A DNA stretch of 64,000 nt from Mycolicibacterium holsaticum DSM 44478 = JCM 12374 (GCF_019645835.1 NZ_CP080998.1:4588001-4652000); one strand, 5' to 3'. Shown: positions 17,883 through 27,671, counted from the stretch's first letter. The notes: generated by a model not told the origin, from the letters alone. A program made the numbers and translations.

Positions 17883-19499
17883 ATGACAGAACATACCCTG
17901 GCGGCCACCGATACGGCGGTGACCCGTCGTATCGCCGCCGAAGCCGCCCGCCGCAGGACGTTTGCGGTGATCAGCCACCCCGACGCGGGTAAGTCCACGC
18001 TGACCGAAGCGTTGGCTCTGCATGCGCGGGTGATCACCGAGGCGGGCGCGGTGCACCGCAAGGCGGGTCGGCGCGCCACGGTGTCGGACTGGATGGATAT
18101 GGAGAAGGCCAGGGGCATCTCGATCACGTCGACGGCGCTGCAGTTCCCGTACCGCGACTGCGTCATCAACCTGCTCGACACCCCCGGCCACGCCGACTTC
18201 TCCGAGGACACCTACCGGGTGCTGACCGCTGTCGACTGCGCGGTCATGTTGGTGGATGCGGCGAAAGGTCTTGAGCCGCAGACGTTGAAGTTGTTTCAGG
18301 TGTGCCGGCATCAAGGGATACCGATCATCACGGTGATCAACAAGTGGGACCGGCCCGGCCGTCACGCCCTGGAGTTGATGGACGAGATCCAGGACCGGAT
18401 CGGGCTGCGTCCCACTCCCCTGACCTGGCCTGTCGGTATCGCCGGGGACTTCAAGGGGGTGCTGGACCGCCGCGACGGCCACTTCATCCGGTTCACCCGC
18501 ACCGCCGGTGGTGCCACGGCGGCTCCCGAAGAGCACATCGCGGCCGTCGACGCCCACGATGCGGCAGGCGACGACTGGGATACCGCCGTCGAGGAATCCG
18601 AACTGCTCTCCGCCGACGGCGCCGACTACGACCGCGAGCAGTTCCTCAGCGGCGCAGCGTCCCCGGTGCTGTTCACCTCGGCGGCGTTGAACTTCGGGGT
18701 GAACCAGCTACTCGATGTGCTGGTCAGCCTGGCGCCCGCACCGGCCGGCGCACTCGACGTCGACGGGGTGCGTCGCAGTACCGAATCCGCGTTCAGCGCC
18801 TTTGTTTTCAAGGTCCAGGCCGGCATGGACTCCGCGCACCGCGACCGCATCGCGTATGCCCGGGTGGTGTCGGGCACGTTCGAGCGCGGTGACGTCCTCA
18901 CCCACGCCGGAACCGGCAAGCCGTTCGTCACCAAATACGCCCAATCGGTGTTCGGCCAGCAGCGCTCGACGCTGGACACCGCATGGCCCGGTGACGTGAT
19001 CGGGTTGGCCAACGCCGCCGCGCTGCGTCCGGGCGACACGCTGTATCGCGATGTCCCCGTGGCGTATCCGCCGATTCCGAGCTTCTCCCCCGAGCATTTC
19101 GCGGTGGCCCGCTGCACCGACCCGAGCAAGCACAAGCAGTTCCGCCGCGGCATCGAACAATTGGAACAGGAAGGCGTGGTCCAGGTGCTGCGCTCGGACC
19201 GTCGCGGCGAACAGGCGCCGGTGCTGGCCGCGGTCGGCCCGATGCAGTTCGAGGTGGCGTCGCACCGGATGGCGACCGAGCTCAGCGCACCGATCTCGCT
19301 GGAGTCGCTGCCGTATCAGGTCGCCCGGGTCGTCGAGCCCGAGGACGCGGACTTCATGAACAAGCAGGTCTCCGCCGAGGTCCTCACCCGCACCGACGGG
19401 ATCAAGCTGGTGCTGTTCTCCACGCCGTGGCGGCTGGAGGGCTTCCAGCGCGACAACCCGGAGATCAAGTTGGGGTCGTTGGTGGCCGCGGGGGCCTAG
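17883..19499 (+). CDS. prfC: Peptide chain release factor 3
   Basis: 538 residues, typical RF3 length. GTPase motifs: SHPDAGKST at 31-39, LDTPGHADFSED around 99-110 and NKWDRPGR near 153. RF3-specific features are the switch region RRATVSDWMDMEKARGISITS and the C-terminal domain with FSPEHFAVARCTDPSKHKQF. RF3 is the GTPase that recycles RF1/RF2 from ribosomes after termination. Gene stands alone between a divergent SDR and a TetR gene. Confidence 0.95.
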   Translation: MTEHTLAATDTAVTRRIAAEAARRRTFAVISHPDAGKSTLTEALALHARVITEAGAVHRKAGRRATVSDWMDMEKARGISITSTALQFPYRDCVINLLDTPGHADFSEDTYRVLTAVDCAVMLVDAAKGLEPQTLKLFQVCRHQGIPIITVINKWDRPGRHALELMDEIQDRIGLRPTPLTWPVGIAGDFKGVLDRRDGHFIRFTRTAGGATAAPEEHIAAVDAHDAAGDDWDTAVEESELLSADGADYDREQFLSGAASPVLFTSAALNFGVNQLLDVLVSLAPAPAGALDVDGVRRSTESAFSAFVFKVQAGMDSAHRDRIAYARVVSGTFERGDVLTHAGTGKPFVTKYAQSVFGQQRSTLDTAWPGDVIGLANAAALRPGDTLYRDVPVAYPPIPSFSPEHFAVARCTDPSKHKQFRRGIEQLEQEGVVQVLRSDRRGEQAPVLAAVGPMQFEVASHRMATELSAPISLESLPYQVARVVEPEDADFMNKQVSAEVLTRTDGIKLVLFSTPWRLEGFQRDNPEIKLGSLVAAGA

Positions 19500-19560
19500 T
19501 TCTCGCTTCAAGGATCGGCAACGCCACCACCGCGAGTTTCAACGGCCGTACGCTGGTCTG

Positions 19561-20154
19561 GTGATTCGCAGTTCCGGGGGCGACGGGGACTCCCCGTGGT
19601 CGCCGCGCGAAGCCGAACTGCTGGCGGTGACGCTGGAGCTGCTGCGCGAACACGGCTATGACCGGTTGAGCGTCGACGTCGTGGCGACCACGGCGCGCGC
19701 CAGCAAGGCCACACTCTATCGGCGGTGGCCGACGAAGGCCGAACTCGTGTTGGCCGCGTTCGTCGAGGGCACCCGACAGGTCACCGTCGACCCCGATACC
19801 GGGACGCTACGCGGCGACCTGCTGCGCCTCGGCGAACACATCCGCGCTCACGTCAGCACACACGCCAGCACCATCCGGGCGGTTCTCGTCGAGATCTCGC
19901 GAAGCGACAAGCTCGCCGAGATGTTGCAGGAACAGTTCCTGGACCAGCGAAAAGCCCTCATGGCCCGTGTGCTCGCCCGCGCCGTTGACCGCGGTGAAAT
20001 CGACGCGTCCGCCGTGACCGACGATCTGTGGGACGTGCTGCCCGGCTACCTCATCTTCCGTTCGGTCCTCACCGGTCGAGCGGCATCACGGCGCACCGTG
20101 CAACAGCTCGTCGACAACGTGCTCATCCCCAGCCTCACCCGTCACAACTCCTGA
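19561..20154 (+). CDS. TetR-family transcriptional regulator
   Basis: 197 residues from GTG 19561. The N-terminal helix-turn-helix reads LREHGYDRLSVDVVATTARASKATLYRRWPTKAEL. The C-terminal domain resembles the TetR_C_11/C_16-type found in mycobacteria. It lies just upstream of mmpS-mmpL in the same direction, so it may regulate that export pair. A GTACCGTAC palindrome in the gap (20204-20212) is a candidate target. Confidence 0.9.
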   Translation: MIRSSGGDGDSPWSPREAELLAVTLELLREHGYDRLSVDVVATTARASKATLYRRWPTKAELVLAAFVEGTRQVTVDPDTGTLRGDLLRLGEHIRAHVSTHASTIRAVLVEISRSDKLAEMLQEQFLDQRKALMARVLARAVDRGEIDASAVTDDLWDVLPGYLIFRSVLTGRAASRRTVQQLVDNVLIPSLTRHNS

Positions 20155-20203
20155 CGCCCGGGAATCATCACCGCCCTCGCGCGGGTTGATCTAGTCCGGT
20201 CCC

Positions 20204-20212
20204 GTACCGTAC
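20204..20212. promoter_or_regulatory. Palindrome upstream of mmpS
   Basis: GTAC-C-GTAC within the 136-base gap between the TetR gene and mmpS. Could be part of a TetR operator; the extended flanks are not clearly symmetric. Confidence 0.3.
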
Positions 20213-20290
20213 TGTCAACCTGGTTGATATGGAGCCAAGGGGCTGGCAAACCGTCCGTCATCGAGTCATCACGGGTCGGAAGGATCACGG

Positions 20291-20737
20291 ATGCAGCGGT
20301 TTTCGATTGGAAGCCGGTTGATGCGACGGTGGATGCTGCTGGTGGCGATCTTCGTCGTCGCGGTATCCGGGTTCGCGGTCTACCGGCTGAACGGCATCTT
20401 CGGCAGCCATGACGTCACCTCCACGCCCAGCGGGGCCGCCAACGAAATCGTGCCGTTCAACCCCAAGCACGTGGTGCTGGAAGTGTTCGGCGCCCCCGGC
20501 GCGTCCGCGACCATCACCTACCTCGATGTGGACGCTCAGCCGCAGCGGGTCGACAATGCGACGCTGCCGTGGGCGTACGACGCGACCACCACGCAACCGG
20601 CCGTCTTCGTCAACATCTCCGCGCAAGGTGACAGCGACTCCATCAGCTGCCGGATCACGATCGACGACGTCGTCAAGGATGAGAGAACGGCCAACGCATT
20701 GAACGCCTTCACCTTCTGCTTGGACAAGTCCGGATGA
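20291..20737 (+). CDS. MmpS-family membrane protein
   Basis: 148 residues. One N-terminal membrane helix (about 13-28), then an extracytoplasmic domain of the MmpS type: HVVLEVFGAPGASATITYLD, a central LPWAYDATT segment, ISCRITIDDVVKDE and a second conserved cysteine near the C-terminus. MmpS proteins are periplasmic partners of MmpL exporters of lipids or siderophores. The stop overlaps the mmpL start (ATGA), so the two are translated together. Confidence 0.92.
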   Translation: MQRFSIGSRLMRRWMLLVAIFVVAVSGFAVYRLNGIFGSHDVTSTPSGAANEIVPFNPKHVVLEVFGAPGASATITYLDVDAQPQRVDNATLPWAYDATTTQPAVFVNISAQGDSDSISCRITIDDVVKDERTANALNAFTFCLDKSG

Positions 20738-23592
20738 GCACCCACCTCGCCGAGACGCCGACGAAGACGGACAACGTCGCCAAGTGGCTTCGTCGGCTCT
20801 GTGTGCCGATCGTGTTGTTCTGGCTGGCCGTCGCTGCCCTGACGAACGTGCTTGTGCCACAGCTCGAAGAGGTCGGCGAAGAACAGAATGTCGCGCTGAG
20901 CTCCCCGGATGCCCCGTCACTGCAGGCCTTTGAGCGCATCGGCGAGGTGTTCCAGGAGTTCGACTCCGACAGTGCGGCGATGGTCGTGCTCGAAGGAGAC
21001 CAGCCGCTGGGCGCCGACGCGCATCGCTACTACGACGAGCTGGTCAAGCGGTTCACCGAGGACACCCGACATGTCCAGCACGTGCAGGACTTCTGGGGCG
21101 ACCCGCTGACCGCGGCCGGATCGCAGAGCCCCGACGGCAAGGCCGCCTACGTGCAGGTGTTCCTGGCCGGCAACCAGGGCGAGGCGTTGTCGTTGGAGTC
21201 GGTCGACGCGCTACGCGACATCATCGCCAAAACGCCTGCGCCACCGGGTATCCACGCCTACGTCGCCGGCGGGGCGGCCCAGATCGCCGATCAGTTCGAA
21301 GTGGGTAACGAAAGTACCGCGATGGTCACCATGTTGACCGTCGGGGTGATCGCGGCGATGCTGTTGATCGTCTACCGCTCGCCGGTGACGATGATCATCG
21401 CGCTGATCACAGTGCTCGTCGAGATGTCGGCGGCGCGCGGGATCGTGTCGTTTTTGGCGAACACCGGAGTCATTGGGCTGTCGACGTATTCGACGAACAT
21501 CCTCACGTTGTTGGTGATCGCCGCGGGTACCGACTATGTCATTTTCCTGCTCGGGCGGTATCACGAGCGGCGCAACGAAGGCATGGACCGGGAGGCCGCC
21601 TTCTACGACATGTACCGCGGCACGTCGCACGTGATCCTCGGCTCCGGGTTGACGATCGCCGGGGCGGTGTTCTGCCTGTCGTTCACCCGGCTGCCGTACT
21701 TTCAGAGCCTCGGGATCCCGGCCGCGATCGGGGTGCTCGTCGCGCTGACGGCGTCGTTGACCCTGGCGCCGGCCGTGTTGGTGGTGGGCAGCCGGTTCGG
21801 TCTGCTGGATCCCAAACGCCATACCGCCAAACGGGGCTGGCGGCGGATCGGGACGGCGATTGTCCGCTGGCCGGCACCGATCATGGTCACCACGATGGTG
21901 CTGGCGTTCATCGGGCTGGCGGCGTTGGCGGGCTACAACGTGAGCTACGACGTCAGCCGGTACATGCCCGATGATGCGCCGTCGAACGTGGGATACGCCG
22001 CCGCCGAACGGCACTTCTCGAAGGCGCGGCTGAACCCTGAACTGTTGATGGTCGAAGCCGACCACGACCTGCGCAATCCCACCGACATGATCCTGTTGGA
22101 ACGGGTGGCCAAGGCCGTCTTTCACACCGACGGTGTCGCGCAGGTGCAGTCGATCACGCGGCCGTTGGGCACGCCGTTGGACCACACGTCGATCCCGTTC
22201 CAGCTCAGCGCGCAGAGCGCGGCGCAGATCAACAGCCTGCCGTTCCAGCAGGACCGCGCCGCGGATCTGGTGCGGCAGGTGGGCGTCATCAACGACTCGA
22301 TCAACATCCTGCGCCAGCAGTATGCGTTGCAGCAGCAGTCCAGCGCCATCACACACGAGCAGAGCGAGGCGTTCGCGCATACGGTGGCCACGGCGAAGAA
22401 TCTGCGTGACAAGATCGCCAACTTCGACGACTTCTTCCGGCCGCTGCGGAACTATTTCTATTGGGAACCACACTGTTACGACATCCCGATCTGTTGGGCA
22501 CTGCGGTCGCTGTTCGACGCGCTGGACGGCATCAACGATCTGACCGACCAGTTGGCGGACGTGTCGGGCAGCATCGCCAAACTCGATCAGCTACAGCCCA
22601 AGCTGCTGGCGTTGATCCCGCCGCAGATCGCCTCGCAGCAGACCAACCGCGACCTGACGTTGACCAACCACGCCACCACGTCGGGTCTTTACGATCAGAG
22701 CGCGGCGGCGCTGGAGAACGCGACCGAGTTGGGTGCGGCGTATGACGCGTCGGACACCGACGATTCGTTCTACCTGCCACCGGAGGCGTTCGACAACCCG
22801 GAGTTCCAGCGTGGGCTGAAGTTGTTCCTGTCGCCGGACGGCAAGGCCGCCCGCATGATCATCACCCATGACGTGGATCCGGCGACGGCGGAGGGTATTT
22901 CGCACATCGAGGCGATCAGGCACTCGGCCAAGGAGGCGGTCAAGGGCACGCCGTTGGCGGGTTCCAGCATCTACATCGGTGGGATGGCGTCGACGTACAA
23001 GGACATCGCCGAGATGGCGCACTACGATCTGCTGATCGCAGCGATCGCCGCGCTCAGCCTCATTCTGCTGATCATGATGTTCATCACCCGAAGTCTGGTG
23101 GCGGCGTTGGTGATTGTCGGCACGGTGGCGTTGTCGTTGGGTGCCTCGTTCGGGATGTCGGTGTTGGTGTGGGAACACATCCTGGGATTCCAGTTGTACT
23201 GGGTGGTGTTGCCGTTGGCGGTGATCCTGCTGCTCGCGGTGGGATCGGACTACAACCTGCTGCTGGTCTCCCGGTTCAAGGAAGAGATCCATGCCGGGAT
23301 CAACACCGGGATCATCCGCGCGATGGCGGGCAGCGGTTCGGTGGTGACGGCGGCGGGTCTGGTGTTCGCGTTCACGATGGCGTCGTTCATCTTCAGCGAT
23401 TTGCGGGTACTGGGGCAGGTCGGGACGACGATCGCGTTGGGGCTGATGTTCGACACGTTGATCGTGCGGGCGTTCATGACACCGTCGATTGCCGCACTAT
23501 TGGGGCGGTGGTTCTGGTGGCCGGTGCGGGTGCGCCAGCGGCCGATACCTCAGAAGTTCGGCGCCGACACGCGGCAGATGACGCTGTTCTAG
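20734..23592 (+). CDS. MmpL-family RND transporter
   Basis: 952 residues with the RND layout: an N-terminal helix, a first periplasmic domain (about 55-190), a block of six helices, a second large periplasmic domain containing a long coiled-coil-like, Gln-rich region (about 490-630) with a cysteine pair HCYDIPICW, then a second six-helix block. Proton-relay regions AAGTDYVIFLLGRYHE and AVGSDYNLLLVSRFKEE are present. The large second loop is characteristic of cluster-II MmpL proteins that pair with an MmpS. The cargo cannot be read from sequence. Operon with mmpS; probable regulator is the upstream TetR. Confidence 0.93.
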   Translation: MSTHLAETPTKTDNVAKWLRRLCVPIVLFWLAVAALTNVLVPQLEEVGEEQNVALSSPDAPSLQAFERIGEVFQEFDSDSAAMVVLEGDQPLGADAHRYYDELVKRFTEDTRHVQHVQDFWGDPLTAAGSQSPDGKAAYVQVFLAGNQGEALSLESVDALRDIIAKTPAPPGIHAYVAGGAAQIADQFEVGNESTAMVTMLTVGVIAAMLLIVYRSPVTMIIALITVLVEMSAARGIVSFLANTGVIGLSTYSTNILTLLVIAAGTDYVIFLLGRYHERRNEGMDREAAFYDMYRGTSHVILGSGLTIAGAVFCLSFTRLPYFQSLGIPAAIGVLVALTASLTLAPAVLVVGSRFGLLDPKRHTAKRGWRRIGTAIVRWPAPIMVTTMVLAFIGLAALAGYNVSYDVSRYMPDDAPSNVGYAAAERHFSKARLNPELLMVEADHDLRNPTDMILLERVAKAVFHTDGVAQVQSITRPLGTPLDHTSIPFQLSAQSAAQINSLPFQQDRAADLVRQVGVINDSINILRQQYALQQQSSAITHEQSEAFAHTVATAKNLRDKIANFDDFFRPLRNYFYWEPHCYDIPICWALRSLFDALDGINDLTDQLADVSGSIAKLDQLQPKLLALIPPQIASQQTNRDLTLTNHATTSGLYDQSAAALENATELGAAYDASDTDDSFYLPPEAFDNPEFQRGLKLFLSPDGKAARMIITHDVDPATAEGISHIEAIRHSAKEAVKGTPLAGSSIYIGGMASTYKDIAEMAHYDLLIAAIAALSLILLIMMFITRSLVAALVIVGTVALSLGASFGMSVLVWEHILGFQLYWVVLPLAVILLLAVGSDYNLLLVSRFKEEIHAGINTGIIRAMAGSGSVVTAAGLVFAFTMASFIFSDLRVLGQVGTTIALGLMFDTLIVRAFMTPSIAALLGRWFWWPVRVRQRPIPQKFGADTRQMTLF

Positions 23593-23744
23593 CGCTGGGC
23601 GCGCGTGCGTTCGACACGATGGAGATGCATTGTGCGCTCGACGCGTCGGAACTCCGTACGCCTAGCCCAAGCTCCGCACGGGAAACGAGTCCACCCCTTG
23701 ACCTGACCTGAACTCACCGGTGGCCGACACACCCTCACGGGCAG

Positions 23745-24134
23745 ATTCTGGTTTGGCAGAGGTGCGCGTGGTGCAAGCAGCCGGTCGACGGTGGCGGTGG
23801 CCAGTGTTTTGGGCATGAGCTCATCGAATCCGCTGGGATGCAGGTTCGACGAGATCGCCACCGAGCTGCCGCTAGGCTGCTTCGACGATGCGGTAGAGCC
23901 CTTCGGCGACATCGGCGCCGACCGGCAACAGCCCGACGTCATCGATGACGACGAGTTCCGCGCGCACGATCTTGGCCACGGCCTTGCCCAGGGAGTCATC
24001 AGCGTGATGCGCGCGCAGCAGCACCCCGATCTGTTCGAGGGTGAACCACGCGACCGGCATCCCGGCCTCAATGACTTTCCGTCCCAACGCTTCGAGGAAG
24101 AACGTCTTGCCGGTGCCGGCGTCGATGACGGTAC
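23745..24134 (-). pseudogene. istB-like ATPase remnant of an IS21-family element
   Basis: Only the part from Walker A onward remains: GTGKTFFLEALG, VAWFTLEQIGVLLRAHH, then Walker B LVVIDDVGLLPVG. An in-frame TAG at 23872-23874 and a shift of frame follow; the next frame continues SVAISSNLHPSGFDELMPKT and ATATVDRLL, and a further shift is needed for the usual HHAHLCQT end. The N-terminal half of IstB is missing, and its place is taken directly by the istA C-terminus, so an internal deletion joined the two genes. Not functional. Confidence 0.8.
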
Positions 24135-24880
24135 GGCCGAACAGGTCCCATCCACGGATGCCTTGCGCCAGGGAGGTGTCTTCGTCGGCGCCGCGGCGAG
24201 TGTGGTTCAGCCCTTTGGGAGTCCAGATCGCCGGTGGCGAAGCCGCCGTGCACCGCGGCGTGCCCGAGCGCCCAGCCCACATCAGCGCGGCCGGCCAACG
24301 CCGAGGGCTCGACGCCGTGGACCATCTTCTGCAAGATGCGTTCGGTGCCGACGGCGGCAGCTTCTTTGAGCCGTACCCCCGCACCAGAGCCCAGCGCCAA
24401 GAAGGTCTGCTCACTGACGGTGCGGGCCCGCACGCGGTAATCACCGGGCACCTTGTCGCGGTGATCAGGGAAATGACTGTCGTCTATGGCCAGGCTGCCC
24501 GGGGTGGCGCGGTGGGTCCGAGCGTTGATCTCGGCGGTGAACTGCGCAGGCTGCTTCGACGTCGCCGAAGCTGTCGTATTGCGGTAGCAGGTTCGTCTCG
24601 GTAGGCACGATGTCGGCTTTGGCGAGTTTGACGGCGTTTTCCACCCCGCCCCTTGGACGCCGGGTCGGCGGGCTCACAGGTCAGTACCGAGATGCCGTAA
24701 TAGCGCCCGAAGCTCACCGCTGCCCGGTTGCGCACCGGCACCCCGGCGATGTGTCCGGTCGTGACAGTCTTCTCGTTGTCGGCCAGCAGATACCTCGGAG
24801 CACCCCCGATAACGTGGAAGATCCGGTCCAGGCCGGGCGAACACACTGGGTGCGGTGCGGTCCCGCGCACCTACCTCGGT
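24135..24880 (-). pseudogene. istA-like transposase remnant of an IS21-family element
   Basis: Minus-strand fragments of an IS21 transposase in several frames. One frame gives the DDE-core segment GGAPRYLLADNEKTVTTGH through TCEPADPASKG. A one-base insertion near 24650 moves it to the frame reading GGVENAVKLAKADIVPTETN. Further shifts lie near 24545 and 24220 before DEDTSLAQGIRGWDLFG, the usual IstA C-terminal tail. The N-terminal HTH domain and first catalytic Asp are absent, and the fragment ends within about 50 bases of the 13E12 gene. Clearly dead; no terminal repeats found. Confidence 0.8.
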
Positions 24881-24925
24881 GGCTCCGGTTTGAATCCGCG
24901 GCGGAGGGGCCGGATTTGTCGGTCC

Positions 24926-24941
24926 TCGAATGTATGTTCGA
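24926..24941. promoter_or_regulatory. LexA (SOS) box at the 13E12 gene start
   Basis: TCGAAT-GTAT-GTTCGA, one mismatch from the mycobacterial/Gram-positive SOS box TCGAAC-N4-GTTCGA. It ends 3 bases before ATG 24945 and covers the alternative ATG 24930, so bound LexA would block transcription. LexA sites at 13E12-family genes are known in M. tuberculosis, which supports this call. Confidence 0.75.
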
Positions 24942-24944
24942 ACT

Positions 24945-26732
24945 ATGGCGGGAAACGGGCTGCAGGCGGCGATAGCCGGGTTGCGCGCCGCCTATGAAGA
25001 GGTGGCGGCGTGCGATCTGGACCTGTTGACCCGCCCTGAACTGGTAGCCGCTCTCGATGAGGTGGAAACGTTGTCGTGTCAGCTGCCGACGATGAGCCAC
25101 CGCTTGCTGGCGCGTCTGCGGTGCGAGACGACGCCGGCAGAGATGGGCGCGTGCTCGTGGAAAGAAGTGCTGCGGGTTCGCTATCGGATCTCGACGAAAG
25201 AGGCGAACCGGCGGTTGACGGAAGCCGAACTGTTGGCGCCGCGCCAGTCGGTGACGGGTCCGTTGCTGCCGCCGGCGTTACCCGCCACCGCCGCCGCTCA
25301 AGCGCACGGGCTGATCAACGCCGAACACGTCGAGGTCATCCGCAAATCGGTGGCGAAGTTACCGGGATGGGTGGATGCGGCCACCCGCGACCAGTTCGAG
25401 GTCGACCTGGTGCGTACGGCGGTCAAAGTCGGGCCCAAAGAACTCACCGACACCGCTGACCTGACGCTGTTTCTGCTGGATCAGGACGGACCGGAGCCCA
25501 CCGACGTCGACCGGGCCCGCAAGCGTGGGGTCAGGAAGTCCCCACAGGGCGCCGACGGAATGGTGGAACTGCGCGCAATGCTGACCCCGGAGGCGTGGGC
25601 GGTGTGGGAGGCGATCTTCGCCAAGTACGCCGCACCTGGCATGTGTAACACCGACGATCCCGAACCGTGCACGTCGGGCACACCGACGCAGGCCCAGATC
25701 GACAACGACCACCGCACCCTGGCCCAACGTCAGCACGATGCGCTGGTCGCCGTCGGGCGCATCGCGTTGATGAGCGGTGAACTCGGCCGGCTCAACGGGC
25801 TGCCGGTGTCGGTCATCATCCGAACCACGTTGCAGGACTTGGAGTCTCGCGCCGGGGTCGGCACCACAGGCGGCGGCACCGTCATGCCGATCGCCGATGT
25901 GATCCGGCTGGCCGCGCACGCCAACCACTATCTGGCGGTGTTCGACAAAGCAACCGGATCAGCGATGGATCTGTACCGCGCCAAGCGCACCGCCTCGCCG
26001 ACGCAGCGGATCATGTTGATCGCGCGTGACGGCGGATGCACCAAACCGTGCTGCACGGTCGGCGCATACGGTTGTCAAGCCCATCATGTGGTGGCGGATT
26101 GGACCGACGGCGGCAACACCAACGTCGACGAACTCGGGCTGGCCTGCGGACCGCACAACCGCAGCGTCGACACCGACGGCGGCTGGACCACCCGGATGAA
26201 CGACCGCGGCGAAGTCGAATGGCTACCACCATCCAACCTGGACACCGGCCAAGCCCGACTCAACTTCTACCACCGACCCGAACGCCTCCTGCGGCCCGAC
26301 GACGAACCCGAAAACCAATCCACCAACGTCAAACCCAGCCCCGCGGTTCTGGTCGACGACGCCGTAGTTGGCGACGGGGAGCTGCATGCCGAGCTCGCCG
26401 ACTGCACGGAAAACCTCGACCCAGACACCGGAGCGCCGGCCAACGACACCGAAACCGGCGGCGGGAAATCAGATACCGCAGCGCCGCTCGACGACACCGA
26501 AGCCGGTGGCACGAAACCGCAAGACACGGCACCGGCCGATGACACAGACACGGGCGATACCGCGCCGCACACCCCAGTGCCATTCAACGGCAAGGACACC
26601 GGCAGCACAGAAACCGACACCGAATCAGCCAACGACGACCACATCGCCGAAGACAAATCCGGCGCCGCGCGGTCAGGCCCAAGAGCCAGCGAGCCCGGCG
26701 GACCAGCACCCCCAGGACACCGGGCGGCCTGA
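24945..26732 (+). CDS. 13E12 repeat-family protein (DUF222 plus HNH nuclease)
   Basis: 595 residues from ATG 24945; ATG 24930 inside the LexA box is the alternative. Residues 1 to about 320 form DUF222 (AAYEEVAACDLDLLTRPELV, ANRRLTEAELLAPR, LINAEHVEVIRKSV). An HNH nuclease domain follows: RDGGCTKPCC, CQAHHVVADWTDGG, then LACGPHNRSVD. After about residue 450 there is a 145-residue acidic tail of loose Asp-Thr-Gly/Ala-Pro repeats, unlike the compact ends of most family members. These multicopy, SOS-controlled genes are thought to be mobile or intein-like nucleases of uncertain role. Flanked by a dead IS21 and a truncated gene copy, in keeping with mobility. Confidence 0.9.
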   Translation: MAGNGLQAAIAGLRAAYEEVAACDLDLLTRPELVAALDEVETLSCQLPTMSHRLLARLRCETTPAEMGACSWKEVLRVRYRISTKEANRRLTEAELLAPRQSVTGPLLPPALPATAAAQAHGLINAEHVEVIRKSVAKLPGWVDAATRDQFEVDLVRTAVKVGPKELTDTADLTLFLLDQDGPEPTDVDRARKRGVRKSPQGADGMVELRAMLTPEAWAVWEAIFAKYAAPGMCNTDDPEPCTSGTPTQAQIDNDHRTLAQRQHDALVAVGRIALMSGELGRLNGLPVSVIIRTTLQDLESRAGVGTTGGGTVMPIADVIRLAAHANHYLAVFDKATGSAMDLYRAKRTASPTQRIMLIARDGGCTKPCCTVGAYGCQAHHVVADWTDGGNTNVDELGLACGPHNRSVDTDGGWTTRMNDRGEVEWLPPSNLDTGQARLNFYHRPERLLRPDDEPENQSTNVKPSPAVLVDDAVVGDGELHAELADCTENLDPDTGAPANDTETGGGKSDTAAPLDDTEAGGTKPQDTAPADDTDTGDTAPHTPVPFNGKDTGSTETDTESANDDHIAEDKSGAARSGPRASEPGGPAPPGHRAA

Positions 26733-26940
26733 CCGCCGGCGCGACTGCATACCAAGAGAAGTCGCGCCACCAAGAGAAATGTTCACAACGTCCGCATGAC
26801 GTCCGGCGCAAACCACGACATATCGGACGTGTGAGCATCCCGTCGATGTTGTCCACCACCCGGGTCGGCGGGTCGTGCGACGCCTGTGGGAGCGGAGTGT
26901 CGATGCCCCTTTAATTGTGCGCTTCCGAGGTAACAGCAAC

Positions 26941-27616
26941 TCCGAGCTGGGTTGGATCTGCACGGCGATCAACTACCGACATAGCCCGCGCAACACGTGG
27001 CCCGACCACATCGGCGACGTCAAGCGGGCGCTGGCGTGGGTCAAGACGCACATCGCCGAGTACGGCGGCGATCCCGAGTTCATCGCGATCACCGGCGGCT
27101 CGGCCGGTGGACATCTGTCGTCGCTGGCGGCGCTGACGCCCAACAATCCGCGCTACCAGCCGGGTTTCGAAGACGTCGACCACCCGAGTGCAGGCCGCCG
27201 TCCCGTTCTACGGGGTCTACGACTTCACCCGCTTCGACGACGCGATGAATACGTCCATGCCGGAGTTACTCGAGAAGGTGGTCATGAAACAACCCCACGC
27301 AACGAACTTCGAGGCCTACACCCAAGCCTCCCCGGTCAACAACGTGAGCGCTGATGCTCCGCCGTTCTTTGTGCTGCACGGCCGCAACGACTCGCTGGTG
27401 CTCGTCGAGCAGGCCCGGTCATTCGTCGCGAAACTGGAAGATATCAGCACCCAGCCGGTGGTGTATGCCGAATTTCCGCTGGCCCAGCACGCTTTCGACA
27501 TGTTCGGCTCGGCGCGCGCCGCACACGCCGCCCTCGGCGTCGCCGTCGAGCAGTTCCTCGCCGAGATCTACACGGATCGGCGGCAGACGTCGCGGTCGGA
27601 GGTCAGCGCGGGGTGA
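26941..27616 (+). pseudogene. Truncated, frameshifted copy of the alpha/beta hydrolase at 40610-41920
   Basis: Homology to the intact esterase begins at about 26942 (ELGWICTAINYRHSPRNTWP) and runs to the end, so the first 210 codons, including the oxyanion PGGG motif, are missing. The nucleophile motif ITGGSAGGHLSS is present. At 27181 an extra C shifts frame (the parent reads GACACCCGGGTG, the copy GACCACCCGAGTG), after which AAVPFYGVYDFTRFDDAM to FLAEIYTD continues in another frame. The two copies are very similar at DNA level. The 5' break lies about 200 bases after the 13E12 stop; nothing recognisable fills 26733-26940. Confidence 0.85.
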
Positions 27617-27671
27617 TCCTGGCGACGAAAGCAGTGCTTCGATGACCGGAAATCGCCGCTAGGCTCGACTC

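Noticed and set aside
21211-22473. 420-codon minus-strand frame over mmpL
   Set aside because: Shadow; no conserved motif.
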